Assembly (NCBI RefSeq): GCF_014842915.1
Contig: NZ_JACYXI010000001.1
Coordinates: 1-64,000, forward strand
Direction of reading: 5' to 3'
Origin: Roseibium litorale
GTDB taxonomy: Bacteria > Pseudomonadota > Alphaproteobacteria > Rhizobiales > Stappiaceae
DNA length: 64,000 bases
The notes under the pieces are model-generated. The model ran no database searches. It had not been told where the DNA came from and was given only the letters and a program-made list of their open reading frames with translations. Positions 41,445 through 50,991 of this stretch are shown piece after piece; the stretch's first letter is position 1; every line of letters starts with the position of its first letter. The position numbers and the translations under genes are program-made.

Positions 41445-43425
41445 TATTCAGGCTTGAGAGAACGAAACGCCCGCCATCGGCATATGCGCTTCTGGCGTCC
41501 GGGTTTTGATACATGTTCGTGTGCTGCAGCCATGTCTTGATGACATCGTTGCCGCTCACGTCATGCGACGGCGGGCGCGCCAGCGCCCTGGTCCGCAAAA
41601 GATCCAGCACCCGGTGCGCCTGAACCGTATCACCTTGCTTAAGCAGCGCAGAAATGCGCGTTACGAGCGCAACGATGCTGTCATTGGGAGCCCGGCTCAA
41701 CATATCGGCGGCCTGGGCATATTCGCCGACTGAAAAGTGAATGTTACCCAGATATTCATAAAAGACCCTGGGTGTCGCCGAAACTTTGGCCAGGGCGCTG
41801 TCCGCAAGCCGCTTGGCGCGCTCAACATCTCCAACGAACCCATAGCCTTCGGCCACAGACATCAGATTGAAGGGATCGCGCGGGTTCAGCCTCTCAGCCT
41901 CGGCAAATGACTTCCGCGCTTCGGAGGCCTGGCCTGCAACGGTCAGAGCCCAACCGTTGATCCTTTGGGCGAAAACCTGCCAGGGATCCAAAAGCACAGC
42001 GCGCTCACCACAGGCCACGGCATCATCCGGAGTCGCGCGCACTCCCGTATGGAGCGGATAATACATAAGCCTTTTGAGGATCACCGAGGTCTTGCCTGCG
42101 TGAGGCAACGAAAAGGAGGGATGAGTTGACGTCAATTCATCCAGGATTTTCAGAGCGCTTTGATCCGAACTGAGGCTGAACTCCCACAGCAGCGCCTCCG
42201 CCTGGCACCACCGGCTGAAAGGTGCCGTACCAGGTCGCGAGCGGAGCCTGCCGATGATATGGCCCTGAATCCGGTCGACAGCCTGGAAGCAGGAAGCCTT
42301 CAAGTCTTCAATGTCGCGGATCCGGCCGAGGTCGATCACCTCGTTGAACTGGACCCTGCCCGAGTCCCGGCGCTCCAGCTGCAGATACAAGCACGCCGTT
42401 ATGGGATCGTGCCGGAACCGGAGCAGAAAACTGCCGAGCTCTCCGGCCTCCACCCGCGTCAGCTCCCAGTTGGAACCGCCATCCAATGTCAGGGAATGGT
42501 CATAGAGGTCCAGGTTCCGGTAAGCGGCCAGGGATGTGCGGATCTCATCCAGCGCCGAAAGCGCGAAAGGTGACTGTTCCGTCCCCGCCCCCAGCCGGAC
42601 AATGGTCAGTTCCGGAAGTTCGACAAGATCCGCGCTCTCACCGACCAGGGCTCCGGGAGTTGCATAGGGAACTTCAGAAGTCTGGATCGCCGCAGAGCGG
42701 TCTGGAGAGGCGGCCAGCAACGCAAGGGTCGACTGCTCCGGCTGCACATCCAAAGCCGCCTTCAGCTCCGTCTTGCAGATTTCCAGTTGCTGCTCTGCTT
42801 CCGCCCGCCTCCCTGCCGCCAGCAAGGCACTGATCAGGATCTGGTGGGCTCGCTCATGACTCGCATCGATCTGCAGAATAAAACGCGCGCCAGCCTCGAT
42901 CCGAACGGCATGTTCCGCCGGACGGAGATCCCCTACGGCCTTGAGAGCCTTCGAGATCAGATCGTCCTCAACCCTCCGCCTCTCGACTTGCAACCATTCG
43001 GCGAAATGCGGATCGATGGACTCAAACCCGCCAAGGAAGGGGCCGGTCATGATCGCGGCGGCAGAGGCAAAATCTGCGGCAAGGCCAGACTTCAGTAATC
43101 CCTCGACCTCCATGAGATCGGTGAAGATCACCTGAGGGTTCATGGCAACGTAATTCTTGTCGGCAGAAACAACTGGCAGCCCCTCCCCGGGCAAAGCCAC
43201 CCTAATCTGCCGCAGTGCCTGGCGAAGGGATTGAGCTGCTTTTTCCCGGCTCGCATTGCTCCAGAAGAGGTCAGCCAAACCTTCACGAGTGGCCGTATAC
43301 CCTTGACTTCTTGAGAGAAAAGCGAGAATTGCCAGGGCTTTTCGCGTGGCCAGCAGAAGCGTGCCGCCGGAAGCGGTTTTCAGCTCCGGCACACCAAAGG
43401 TTTTGATTTTGAAGGCCCGGGCCAT
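41437..43425 (-). CDS. SARP-type transcriptional regulator: winged helix + BTAD + TPR-like C terminus
   Basis: A 662-residue protein when started at 43425. Residues ~1-80 are an OmpR-like winged helix (FKIKTFGVPELKTASGG, DLFWSNASREKAAQSLRQAL), ~85-230 a bacterial transcriptional activator (BTAD) domain (GPFLGGFESIDPHFAEWL, ERAHQILISALLAAGRRAEA), and the remaining part a set of TPR-like helices (AERLNPRDPFNLMSVAEGY). Regulators of this kind often control secondary-metabolite genes. It is convergent with the precursors, so it is the likely regulator of the YcaO locus. A conserved-looking CadC/TolB-like middle part near 240-350 is undefined. Confidence 0.85.
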   Translation of the reverse strand: MARAFKIKTFGVPELKTASGGTLLLATRKALAILAFLSRSQGYTATREGLADLFWSNASREKAAQSLRQALRQIRVALPGEGLPVVSADKNYVAMNPQVIFTDLMEVEGLLKSGLAADFASAAAIMTGPFLGGFESIDPHFAEWLQVERRRVEDDLISKALKAVGDLRPAEHAVRIEAGARFILQIDASHERAHQILISALLAAGRRAEAEQQLEICKTELKAALDVQPEQSTLALLAASPDRSAAIQTSEVPYATPGALVGESADLVELPELTIVRLGAGTEQSPFALSALDEIRTSLAAYRNLDLYDHSLTLDGGSNWELTRVEAGELGSFLLRFRHDPITACLYLQLERRDSGRVQFNEVIDLGRIRDIEDLKASCFQAVDRIQGHIIGRLRSRPGTAPFSRWCQAEALLWEFSLSSDQSALKILDELTSTHPSFSLPHAGKTSVILKRLMYYPLHTGVRATPDDAVACGERAVLLDPWQVFAQRINGWALTVAGQASEARKSFAEAERLNPRDPFNLMSVAEGYGFVGDVERAKRLADSALAKVSATPRVFYEYLGNIHFSVGEYAQAADMLSRAPNDSIVALVTRISALLKQGDTVQAHRVLDLLRTRALARPPSHDVSGNDVIKTWLQHTNMYQNPDARSAYADGGRFVLSSLNIN

Positions 43426-43658
43426 ATCGCCTCCAGAAAGACAGGGACACATCCATCGCCATCTGTTAACCAAAGATACCGAAAACGGTTTGATTTCAAA
43501 CTCTATTTATCACGCTAATTTCACGCAAAGAACCGATCTTTCACGAATGCTGCTTGATGGGTGATAACGAACGAGGCTGCGTCCACCCTTCCGGCAGAAT
43601 TGATACAACCGGCCTTTCCAGGTCCCTTTCAAAGAACTTGAAACAATGGGTGTCCTTC

Positions 43659-43895
43659 ATGTCCAACTCACCTGCTAGCGATACGATCAAAGCCGGCGAA
43701 ATCGAATCTGCGGATGAGACGCTGAAGCGCATGATTTTCTTCACCAAGCGCGAAGCCGAAAAAGACGGACGGGTGTTCTGCGCCTATCTGCTCGACCTGG
43801 CTCTGAACGCGCTGGACGAAGATTCTCAGGAGATGAACATGGCGCTCAAGGCCAAGATCACTCCGCTGACCGTCGGATCGCCGGCGCGGGACTGA
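43659..43895 (+). CDS. hypothetical protein, 78 aa
   Basis: Not recognised by name. It is a small, helix-rich, acidic protein (SADETLKRMIFFTKREAEKD, AYLLDLALNAL) with no signal peptide. The ATG at 43659 is preferred over 43554, since the extra 35 residues look like upstream non-coding DNA. It is divergent from the SARP-type regulator; a functional link is possible but unproven. Confidence 0.6.
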   Translation: MSNSPASDTIKAGEIESADETLKRMIFFTKREAEKDGRVFCAYLLDLALNALDEDSQEMNMALKAKITPLTVGSPARD

Positions 43896-44402
43896 CTTCC
43901 CGGCATTTGAGCAACCGTCAGACTGCTTCCCCGCGCAGACCTGCCGGACAATCTCAAATTTTAGCCGTGTTTTAGGTATTTGAGACCAGACAGCACAGGA
44001 GGGCTGGCCAGCATTGTTGGCTGGCCCTTTGCGTTAGGAAACCCCTCTGCGGTCAATCTCCGGCGTCTGTCGCGAAGAATGCCCCTCGCGCCAAACTCAT
44101 CTCCAAGCAAGCGCCCCGCCTCTGCCGCCCCATTCCCATCACTACAATCGCCTGACGGCGTATCCCCTCCAGTCAGTCCGCTCCGGCTGGAAAAAACACT
44201 GAGCTGTGCCAGGCTGGGGCTGTAATTTCCGATCTCCGGCGGCGCTGGCTATCCAATGAAGCGCGCGAAGAAAGGCTCCGCTTGGCGGAGCGCGTGTGTC
44301 ACATGCTGGATCAGAAGCACAACGAGCCCCGCCGCATCTTGGCGAAATATTTCGCCGCACCTGCGGTTAAGTCATTGGACTTGATAACAATTCAAAGGGA
44401 GG
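43896..44402. other. intergenic region before tRNA-Arg
   Basis: 507 bp with no supported gene. GGCCAGC/GCTGGCC (44006-44026), followed by CTTTG, is a weak terminator candidate for the 78-aa gene. The rest shows nothing clear. Confidence 0.4.
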
Positions 44403-44479
44403 TGGCGACCCCGGCAGGATTCGAACCTGCGACCATTCGCTTAGAAGGCGAGTGCTCTATCCAGCTGAGCTACGGGGCC
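44403..44479 (-). tRNA. tRNA-Arg (anticodon TCT)
   Basis: 77 nt including an encoded CCA. Acceptor arms GGCCCCG and CGGGGTC pair (one G-U), the anticodon loop is CTTCTAA and the T-loop is TTCGAAT. All four arms fold normally. Minus strand. Confidence 0.96.
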
Positions 44480-44529
44480 GTGGGCACGGGATGCAGGAGC
44501 AGCCCCGGCCAAAGCGCGGATTGACGACC

Positions 44530-44835
44530 TCAGTGAGTCCAGGGAGCAATCCGGCTGAATTTGAAATTATCGGAATAGGACGCACCGCGGACCGTGCGTT
44601 CGCGCGGCTCTTCCACGCGGAACGGAATACCGTTGCGTTTGGCGTAGGCAACAGCCTCTTCCCGATCCTCAAAGAACAGGCGGATCTGCTGCTTCATGTC
44701 CGAGGAAGATGTATAGCCCATCAGAGGTTCAACCGACCGTGCAGTTTCAGGCTCATAATCAAGAATCCAGCGCTGGGTCTTGCCCTTGCCGGACTGCATG
44801 GCCGTCTTGGCCGGACGATAGATGCGCGCAACCAT
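44530..44835 (-). CDS. ETC complex I NDUFS4-like accessory subunit
   Basis: A 101-residue protein of the NADH:ubiquinone oxidoreductase 18-kDa (NDUFS4) family, an alphaproteobacterial/mitochondrial accessory subunit of complex I. The family hallmarks are seen: ARIYRPAKTAMQSGKGKTQR at the N terminus, WILDYEP, PLMGYTSSSD and FKFSRIAPWTH at the C terminus. The start at 44835 is preferred over 44862. Confidence 0.92.
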   Translation of the reverse strand: MVARIYRPAKTAMQSGKGKTQRWILDYEPETARSVEPLMGYTSSSDMKQQIRLFFEDREEAVAYAKRNGIPFRVEEPRERTVRGASYSDNFKFSRIAPWTH

Positions 44836-45119
44836 AGCTGCTCGTTCCTCTTCAATCAGCACGGGACCTATGGTCGGATCAGGGGCCCGGCATTTTCCAT
44901 GGCTTGGTTTTTCCCGCCTTTGACCGCGAAGTCAACACCGCAGCCGCATATGCCCACTATCTCATGCGCCAATTACCCGAAGTTAACCAGCGGAAACGAT
45001 GGACCCATCAAAAAAATTGCAACTCAGGGTGTAATATGCGATTTGTTTTCTAAGATGGAGGTTGCTTCTAGGATTAGAAGAACAAGGATCCTGAGAAGCC
45101 CGGAAGAAGAACGATTCCT

Positions 45120-45353
45120 ATGCAGATGTCGCCTTATTTCAAAAGTGCGGAATACGTCCACGAACATGTCCAGCCTGAGGACCGGGAACTCGCCACCCTC
45201 AAAAGCGAGGTGGACAAGCACAATCTAACCGAGATGTGGGACATGATCCTCACCCTGGATTATGAAGTTAATAACGTTCGCGAGTTAAGCCGGGAGACAA
45301 GAGAAGAATTCTGCGGTATTGTTTCCTTGCTGTTAAAGGCTTTTTCGAAATAG
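45120..45353 (+). CDS. hypothetical protein, 77 aa
   Basis: Not recognised. Helical and acidic, no signal peptide (YVHEHVQPEDRELATLKSEV). It is preceded by purine-rich GAAGAAGAA and followed 31 bp later by another unknown gene on the same strand, so the two may form an operon. Confidence 0.5.
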   Translation: MQMSPYFKSAEYVHEHVQPEDRELATLKSEVDKHNLTEMWDMILTLDYEVNNVRELSRETREEFCGIVSLLLKAFSK

Positions 45354-45384
45354 ACAAGCCGCATGCGTAAGGACCGCAGGTGAT

Positions 45385-45879
45385 TTGCTGACACGCAACC
45401 GGACAGTGTTCACACAGCTGGGCACAGATGCGATAGAGAAAGGCTTGGCTGACCCGCAGCTTTCGGCCTTTTACGAGAGCATGATGTCGTCTTCCGGGCT
45501 TGTGTCCGAGAAGTTGCGTGAACATATGCCTTACCTCAGCTTGTGCTCCGACAAGATAGATAATCTCACCCCTCCCCCGATCTTCTATGTGGGCCGCCGG
45601 TCGAGCCAGCGGATCCTCTTTGGCGAAGAATGGGCCATGCAGCACGATGAAGAGTTACGCACCCCCGATCCGGAGCTGGAACATGCCTCGGCTGAGGCCT
45701 ACCGTTACGCGCTTGAAGAGCAGCCTTATTACGGCTACGCGCGCACAAGGCTGAATGTGGGCGGAAAGATTCTCGACATCGCGTTTGAACGTCTGATCGT
45801 CGCGCTCCGGCCAACGCCAAATTCAGACCGCCGCTTCTGCGCCTATTTCGGCGTCATTCAAGATCTTCAGCAATTATAG
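45385..45879 (+). CDS. hypothetical protein, 164 aa (PAS-like architecture possible)
   Basis: Not recognised with confidence. The C-terminal half (YYGYARTRLNVGGKILDIAF, FCAYFGVIQDL) has the alternating strand pattern of PAS-like domains seen in many alphaproteobacterial small regulators. The start is a TTG with AGGTG just upstream. The 3' end overlaps the convergent acetyltransferase-like gene by 26 bp. Confidence 0.55.
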   Translation: MLTRNRTVFTQLGTDAIEKGLADPQLSAFYESMMSSSGLVSEKLREHMPYLSLCSDKIDNLTPPPIFYVGRRSSQRILFGEEWAMQHDEELRTPDPELEHASAEAYRYALEEQPYYGYARTRLNVGGKILDIAFERLIVALRPTPNSDRRFCAYFGVIQDLQQL

Positions 45880-46579
45880 TCCGGGCCAAGGTCACCAGAT
45901 CATTCCGGTTTGAGTAAACCAGCCAGTCATCAGGACGGATATGACCTGGGGCGGTGATCCAGTGCGTTCCGCGTGGCACAAACCTGCGGTAGCCAACCCT
46001 TATACCGAAGCCCTTTTTCGCGCTCTGCGCAGCCATGAGCCCATACAAGTAGTCCGGAGACCACTTCAGCAGCGAAATCAGAAAACCGAGCTGCGTTAGT
46101 GCCTCCGCGAGGCCCTTGCCCCGGGAATCGCGGCGCAGCCACAGGTTCCCATGATAGACGATCTTGCCCCGCATGAAGAAGGCATCATGAGCATGATCCT
46201 CGCCCAGCTCCGCCTGTGCACCCGGGTCGACGAAGATGCGCCGCTGCTGCTGCTGCCAGTACTGGCCAAGGCTCCGGTCCCGCAGATCCTCCAGCTTGGC
46301 CGCCTGCACCGAAACAGGCTCCCCCGCGCTGTCCCAGGCCCCGATCCAGAAGGCTGAGGTGCCGTGAAGATCGAAGAACCGCGTGGAGAAGTCCTCCATC
46401 AGATACTTGTCTTCCGTTGCCCGGATTGTGTCCTCGAACAAGGTGAAGTCCGTGCTTTCGCGCAGCTTCAGCCCAGCCGCACGGATCTGCTGCTGCAGGA
46501 GCCCGGCAGCCCTAGTCACATCCAGTGTTTCATCACCGATCTGCTCCACCTGCACGATCCCCAGCCAGCTTTCTTTCAT
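45854..46579 (-). CDS. GNAT-like acetyltransferase family protein (divergent)
   Basis: A 241-residue protein. The only clear family clue is an acetyl-CoA-type pyrophosphate loop, LRRDSRGKGLAEALTQLGF (~residues 152-170), followed by a helix and a small strand region (YGLMAAQSAKKGFGIRVGYR), as in GNAT enzymes. The N-terminal half is not recognised. Substrate unknown. Confidence 0.6.
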   Translation of the reverse strand: MKESWLGIVQVEQIGDETLDVTRAAGLLQQQIRAAGLKLRESTDFTLFEDTIRATEDKYLMEDFSTRFFDLHGTSAFWIGAWDSAGEPVSVQAAKLEDLRDRSLGQYWQQQQRRIFVDPGAQAELGEDHAHDAFFMRGKIVYHGNLWLRRDSRGKGLAEALTQLGFLISLLKWSPDYLYGLMAAQSAKKGFGIRVGYRRFVPRGTHWITAPGHIRPDDWLVYSNRNDLVTLARTIIAEDLE

Positions 46580-47130
46580 GGTTTCAATTCGTTGCGGGCA
46601 TCGTGCTCAACTTCTGGTCCTATGAAAAGTCCGGAAACGGATATCGTCATTTTCTCCAATGAAAATATTGGCGAGTACTCTGATCACGCCGAGGCGGCAG
46701 TTACCCGGACCACATCTCCTCGAACCGGCACTGAGGCGGCAGGCGCCAAGCACCTCAAGACATGAGATCCTGGCCCTATCAGTTTGATTCCTAAGTCATT
46801 CTGAGAACGATTGAGACAGAAGCCTCCCAATCAGGCATGCGCTGATCTGAGTTTTTCAGCTCAGACAGGCTCATCAACAGGCCTTCTGTTCAAAGAACCG
46901 GAATTCACTGAAATTTCAGAGGAACGGCTGACAAACGCCCGTCTTTAGGCACGAAGCGCCACAACCAATGGAATATATACCGCTTGCAGATTCGTATGGC
47001 TCTGGAAGCGCTGGCGGCACTTCTGAAATTCTTGAAAACGGCGCCAACAAATTCAACGCTCACGGCAAGTCCGTGACCGGTCTATTGGACCACCCTGCAG
47101 AAACAACGGAAATGTCTTCGGGAGAAGAGT
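46580..47130. other. gene-poor stretch before tRNA-Pro
   Basis: 551 bp with no supported gene. A 47-codon open frame (46622-46765) lacks a Shine-Dalgarno sequence and was not accepted. The stretch from 46770 to 46960 is AT-richer and may be a promoter or a relic. Confidence 0.4.
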
Positions 47131-47207
<77 letters not shown>

Positions 47208-47547
47208 ACGTTGATGCGCTTGGGTGTATCCACCCGGCAGGCCTTCGTCAAGGCCGAACAAAACCGGAAAATCAGACCATCCACGAACTTTGCTGCGAAA
47301 GTGTCCCGGATCGGTCCCGGACAGACCGCTTTGCTCGCTCACTCACTTCGCCGGAGCTGGTTGGCCCAACCATTCCGGGGTTTCCAAACCGTTGGCCTGC
47401 CCCTTCGCAGCCGCACCAAACTTTTTTCCGCAGCTCTCTCCCATAGGCCGCGCATTTTTTGCGTTCAGATCAAACCGTGCGAAAACGCAGCAAAAGAGAA
47501 GAGCGATCAAGCATCCCCGGCGCCGGATAGGCCGTCCTGAAAAGCAG
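47208..47547. other. intergenic region after tRNA-Pro
   Basis: 340 bp; I see no gene, repeat or regulatory element beyond the tRNA promoter that must lie at its left end. Confidence 0.4.
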
Positions 47548-48090
47548 TCAGGGTGCTGTGATCGAGGAAGAGGCCAGTTTGCTGCCCGGACCGATGCCGA
47601 GACGCTTGGCCATGCCGGCATTCAGCTCCAGAACATATTTTGCGTTGCCGTTGGACGGGATGATCCGCTCTGAAAAAGGCGTGGTGTTGGCGGCGACATG
47701 CACTACCTTACCGGTTTCCGATGCAAAAATGATATCAAGCGGCAGCGGCGTGTTCTTCATCCAGAAATAGCGGTCTCCCGCTTCCGGAAAGACGAACAGC
47801 ATGCCGTGATCTTCCGGCATCTCTTCCCGGTACATCAGCCCCAGCGCCCGCTCCTCATCCGTGTCTGCCACTTCCACCTCAAAGACGTGGTCCTTGCCGG
47901 ATGCCGTAACGGTGAGCGTTTCAACCGGCAGCTTCAGGTCTTGCGCATGGGCAGCAGACCGGCTGGCGGGACCGGCAAGTCCGCAGATCACACCGAGGCT
48001 CAAGGCAAGACACAGGCTTAGAACTGGCAAGACGCGGCGGGAGAAAGACCGGACCTCTTTCCGGCCGGGCGCCTGAAACACAACTGCCAT
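47548..48090 (-). CDS. DUF192 family exported protein
   Basis: A 180-residue protein with an N-terminal signal/anchor (RVLPVLSLCLALSLGVICGL) and a DUF192 domain: VEVADTDEERALGLMYREEM, GMLFVFPEAGDRYFWMKNTP, PLDIIFASETGKVVHV and YVLELNAGMAKRLGIGPG. The start at 48090 is chosen because AAGGAGAA precedes it. Role of DUF192 unknown; the signal places it in the periplasm. Confidence 0.88.
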   Translation of the reverse strand: MAVVFQAPGRKEVRSFSRRVLPVLSLCLALSLGVICGLAGPASRSAAHAQDLKLPVETLTVTASGKDHVFEVEVADTDEERALGLMYREEMPEDHGMLFVFPEAGDRYFWMKNTPLPLDIIFASETGKVVHVAANTTPFSERIIPSNGNAKYVLELNAGMAKRLGIGPGSKLASSSITAP

Positions 48091-48315
48091 GCTGATTTCT
48101 CCTTGCCGCCAGAGACAGACACCTCCAGCTCCAGATCCCGCGAAACAGGACCGTTCCATTTCAGCCTTTCTATAGCCGCCAGCCCTGTTCAAGACCAGCA
48201 GCATCGGTGCTGCTTGTGGCCATGAAATGGCAGGCGCGGATGTGAAAAAAGGACCAGCCATCGGGCCAGTCCCTTCCAAAGACAAATCTGCAATGGCCTT
48301 ATGCCATCGCAAGGG

Positions 48316-48894
48316 TCAATGAGATGAGGGGATGTGCGTTCCCTGGCCCAGCGGACGGATTTCCGCCGCCATGCTGCCCTTGGGGCCAGCACCGAACCGG
48401 ACCATCACGTCCTGACCGGGGCGCAGCTCGGCAATACCGAAGCGGCGCAGGGTTTCCATGTGAATGAAAATGTCCTCGGTGCCCTCGCCCTGGGTCAGGA
48501 AACCAAATCCCTTGACCCGGTTGAACCACTTCACGGTCGCTTTCTCGAAGCCGCTTTCGGCCACGACCTGAACATGGGTGCGAGAAGGCGGAAGCTGGGA
48601 CGGATGCAGTGCGGTGGATTCGTCCATGGACAGGATGCGGAATGCCTGAAGGCCACGCGGCCGGTCCAGCACTTCGCAAACAACCCGAGCGCCTTCATAG
48701 GCTGTCTGGAAACCATCGCGCCGGAGGCAGGTCACGTGAAGAAGAATATCGCCTTCCCCGCTATCAGGCACAATGAAGCCGTATCCCTTGGCGACATCGA
48801 ACCACTTGATCGATCCGGCAACTTCGATCACGTCAAGCGAGAGATCCTCGACCGCCTCGATCGCACGGGGATCCGTGAACGTCTTTCCCCCCAT
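48316..48894 (-). CDS. double cold-shock domain protein
   Basis: A 192-residue protein with two cold-shock domains, each with RNP1/RNP2 motifs: GSIKWFDVAKGYGFIVPD with DILLHV (first) and ATVKWFNRVKGFGFLTQG with DIFIHM (second). Tandem CSD proteins are common in alphaproteobacteria and bind single-stranded RNA/DNA. The start at 48894 is preferred over 48951. Confidence 0.9.
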   Translation of the reverse strand: MGGKTFTDPRAIEAVEDLSLDVIEVAGSIKWFDVAKGYGFIVPDSGEGDILLHVTCLRRDGFQTAYEGARVVCEVLDRPRGLQAFRILSMDESTALHPSQLPPSRTHVQVVAESGFEKATVKWFNRVKGFGFLTQGEGTEDIFIHMETLRRFGIAELRPGQDVMVRFGAGPKGSMAAEIRPLGQGTHIPSSH

Positions 48895-49056
48895 AGCCAA
48901 TTGCCTCGCTTCTGGTCCGCATACATACAATCCAGAGCGCGAAAGAGACACAATTGCGACTCACGCACGGATTGATTCCTAACGAAAGGATAACACCCTG
49001 CCCCATACCGAGAAGGGTGTTTGTCGCAGTAATCCCAAACCAATTGGGGAAATCGT

Positions 49057-49839
49057 CTAGCAGGATTGATCCAAACCGCAGAAAACCTCTGCAATTCCGG
49101 GACGAATGAGGGTGCTTGCAAGATCATCCAGAGGTGTCTTCTCCCGGTTGATGATGATGAGCTCAGCGCCATGACGCGCTGCGATCACCGGCAATTGCGC
49201 GGCTGGCTGAACCACCAGAGAAGAGCCGACCGCCAGAAAGACATCCGCATTGGCAGCGGCCTCCGCAGCCCGGCTCTGCTTGTCCTCCGGCATGGCCTGA
49301 CCGAAACTGATGACCGCAGCCTTGAGCAACCCACCACAGGCAGAGCAGTTCGGGGTGTGTCCCGACTTCCAGGCCGCCTCAGCCTCAGCCAGTTCCGCCT
49401 TGGCACCGCAGTCCAGGCAAGTGGCATAGGTGCTGTTGCCGTGAATCTCCACCAGCCTGTCCTCCGGCACACCGCTGCGCTGATGAAGGCCGTCGACATT
49501 CTGGGTGATCAGGAGGTCCAGCCGGCCGGAGCGGGCAAGCCCGGCCAGAACGCGGTGGGCAGCATTGGGCTCTGCGGCGTCGAAAATCCGTTTCATCTCG
49601 AACCGGCGGCGCCAGTCTTCCAGGCGCGCGCGCTCATCGCGAACGAAATCCTGATAGGTCACAGGCTCTATCTTCGACCATAGCCCGCCCGGAGAGCGGA
49701 AATCCGGGATGCCGGATTCCGTCGAAATTCCGGCTCCTGTCATGACCACTAGCCGCAAGGGATCTCCCGCCCTATCTTTCGCGCTAAGGATCGCCTGGAG
49801 TTCCGCCCTTGCGGTGAGAACCTCTGTGATTTCTGTCAT
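49057..49839 (-). CDS. cobB: NAD-dependent protein deacylase (sirtuin)
   Basis: A 260-residue Sir2-type enzyme that removes acyl groups from lysines using NAD. It has [15 protein letters not shown], the catalytic VEIHGN with [12 protein letters not shown] before it, and a zinc ribbon CLDC...CSAC. The 21-bp leader separates it from the divergent glyoxalase region. Confidence 0.93.
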   Translation of the reverse strand: MTEITEVLTARAELQAILSAKDRAGDPLRLVVMTGAGISTESGIPDFRSPGGLWSKIEPVTYQDFVRDERARLEDWRRRFEMKRIFDAAEPNAAHRVLAGLARSGRLDLLITQNVDGLHQRSGVPEDRLVEIHGNSTYATCLDCGAKAELAEAEAAWKSGHTPNCSACGGLLKAAVISFGQAMPEDKQSRAAEAAANADVFLAVGSSLVVQPAAQLPVIAARHGAELIIINREKTPLDDLASTLIRPGIAEVFCGLDQSC

Positions 49840-49953
49840 AGTGCGGTCCCTGCCAGTTTTACGGAGCCGGTTTTCCCGGGTCCGATATCAGACCATCCGG
49901 GTGCGTTCAGCTCCCCGGACCTCATTTCACGCAAACCTCTTGAGGGGCACAAT

Positions 49954-50394
49954 ATGCGATATCTGCACACCATGGTCCGCGTCACCAATCTGGACGAGTC
50001 GCTCGACTTCTACTGCAACAAGATGGGCATGACCGAAGTCCGCCGGATTGAAAACGAAGGCGGCCGCTTCACACTTGTCTTCCTGGCAGCCTCCGAAGAC
50101 ATTGAATCGGGCAAGGCCAATGCAGCTCCCTTGCTGGAACTGACTTATAATTGGGATCCGGAAACCTACACCGGCGGCCGCAACTTCGGCCATTTGGCGT
50201 ATGAGGTGGACAACGTCTACGAATACTGCGCGTCACTGCAGGAGAAGGGCATCGTCATCAACCGCCCGCCGCGCGATGGCCGCATGGCATTCGTCCGCTC
50301 GCCGGACAACATCTCCTTTGAGATCCTGCAGAAGGGCAGCGCTCTCGAACCCGCAGAACCCTGGGTTTCCATGCCCAACACGGGCGAATGGTAA
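49954..50394 (+). CDS. gloA: lactoylglutathione lyase (glyoxalase I)
   Basis: A 146-residue vicinal-oxygen-chelate enzyme that detoxifies methylglyoxal. The metal-ligand and substrate motifs are visible: [20 protein letters not shown] at the N terminus, LELTYNW, and [14 protein letters not shown], with [10 protein letters not shown] near the end. AGGGG precedes the start. A perfect hairpin terminator follows. Confidence 0.93.
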   Translation: MRYLHTMVRVTNLDESLDFYCNKMGMTEVRRIENEGGRFTLVFLAASEDIESGKANAAPLLELTYNWDPETYTGGRNFGHLAYEVDNVYEYCASLQEKGIVINRPPRDGRMAFVRSPDNISFEILQKGSALEPAEPWVSMPNTGEW

Positions 50395-50412
50395 ACCCCA
50401 TTCATCCACAGG

Positions 50413-50445
50413 AAGGGCCGGTTCTTCCGGCCCTTTTCTTTTTGT
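50413..50445 (+). terminator. rho-independent terminator of gloA
   Basis: AAGGGCCGG/CCGGCCCTT stem (50413-50435) with a 5-nt loop and TTCTTTTT after it. Confidence 0.88.
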
Positions 50446-50515
50446 GACAAAACAGGCTTGCAGGCTCCGAAATTTATGCCTATAAGCCTCCCCACGACGC
50501 AGCCGCGTCGACCGT

Positions 50516-50590
50516 GCGCCCATCGTCTAGCGGTCAGGACGTCGCCCTTTCACGGCGAAAACAGGGGTTCGATTCCCCTTGGGCGTACCA
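50516..50590 (+). tRNA. tRNA-Glu (anticodon TTC)
   Basis: 75 nt including an encoded CCA. Acceptor GCGCCCA/TGGGCGT, anticodon loop CTTTCAC, T-loop TTCGATT. The DNA behind it is accessory in character, and tRNA-Glu genes are frequent integration sites, but no duplicated 3' end was found in the window. Confidence 0.96.
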
Positions 50591-50991
50591 CTCATTCTCC
50601 CCCCCCAAAAAAACATAGTTTTAAGTGTCAAGCGGCCTGTTGCCTCTGCTGGCGGCTTCTGCCGGCGGATAGGATGCTGACAAGTTCCGGCTCCTCTGGC
50701 TTTATGCCTCCACAGTTTCCGCCTTCCCCTTGCACCGATGCGCGCCCCGTCCTTCCGTGGCGCTCACGCTGTGCCGTGATCAATCGCGAACTGAACACTT
50801 TAAAGTTTGACTGGCGATCAGAACAATCTAAAGTTTAATCTTGCATTCGCGCTTATCTGCCGGCGGCCACCAGCAATATTTTTTGACCGGCGCCGAATTG
50901 AACCGAATTTTGAACACCATATCGAATGATGACTGCCTCGCGCGTCTGCTCACTCGTTGCCTTAGACCGGTCTTGATCAAGGGAGGAGTTC
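50591..50991. other. intergenic region behind tRNA-Glu
   Basis: 401 bp. No gene supported. A C7-A7 homopolymer pair follows the tRNA (about 50600), and the part after 50780 is AT-richer. It may be the edge of an inserted patch. Confidence 0.4.

Noticed and set aside
46622..46765. A 47-codon open frame after the GNAT-like gene
   Set aside because: No Shine-Dalgarno sequence and the second half has the composition of spurious frames.
50516..50590. tRNA-Glu as a proven phage/island attachment site
   Set aside because: No repeat of the tRNA 3' end and no integrase in the window, so only a suspicion remains.
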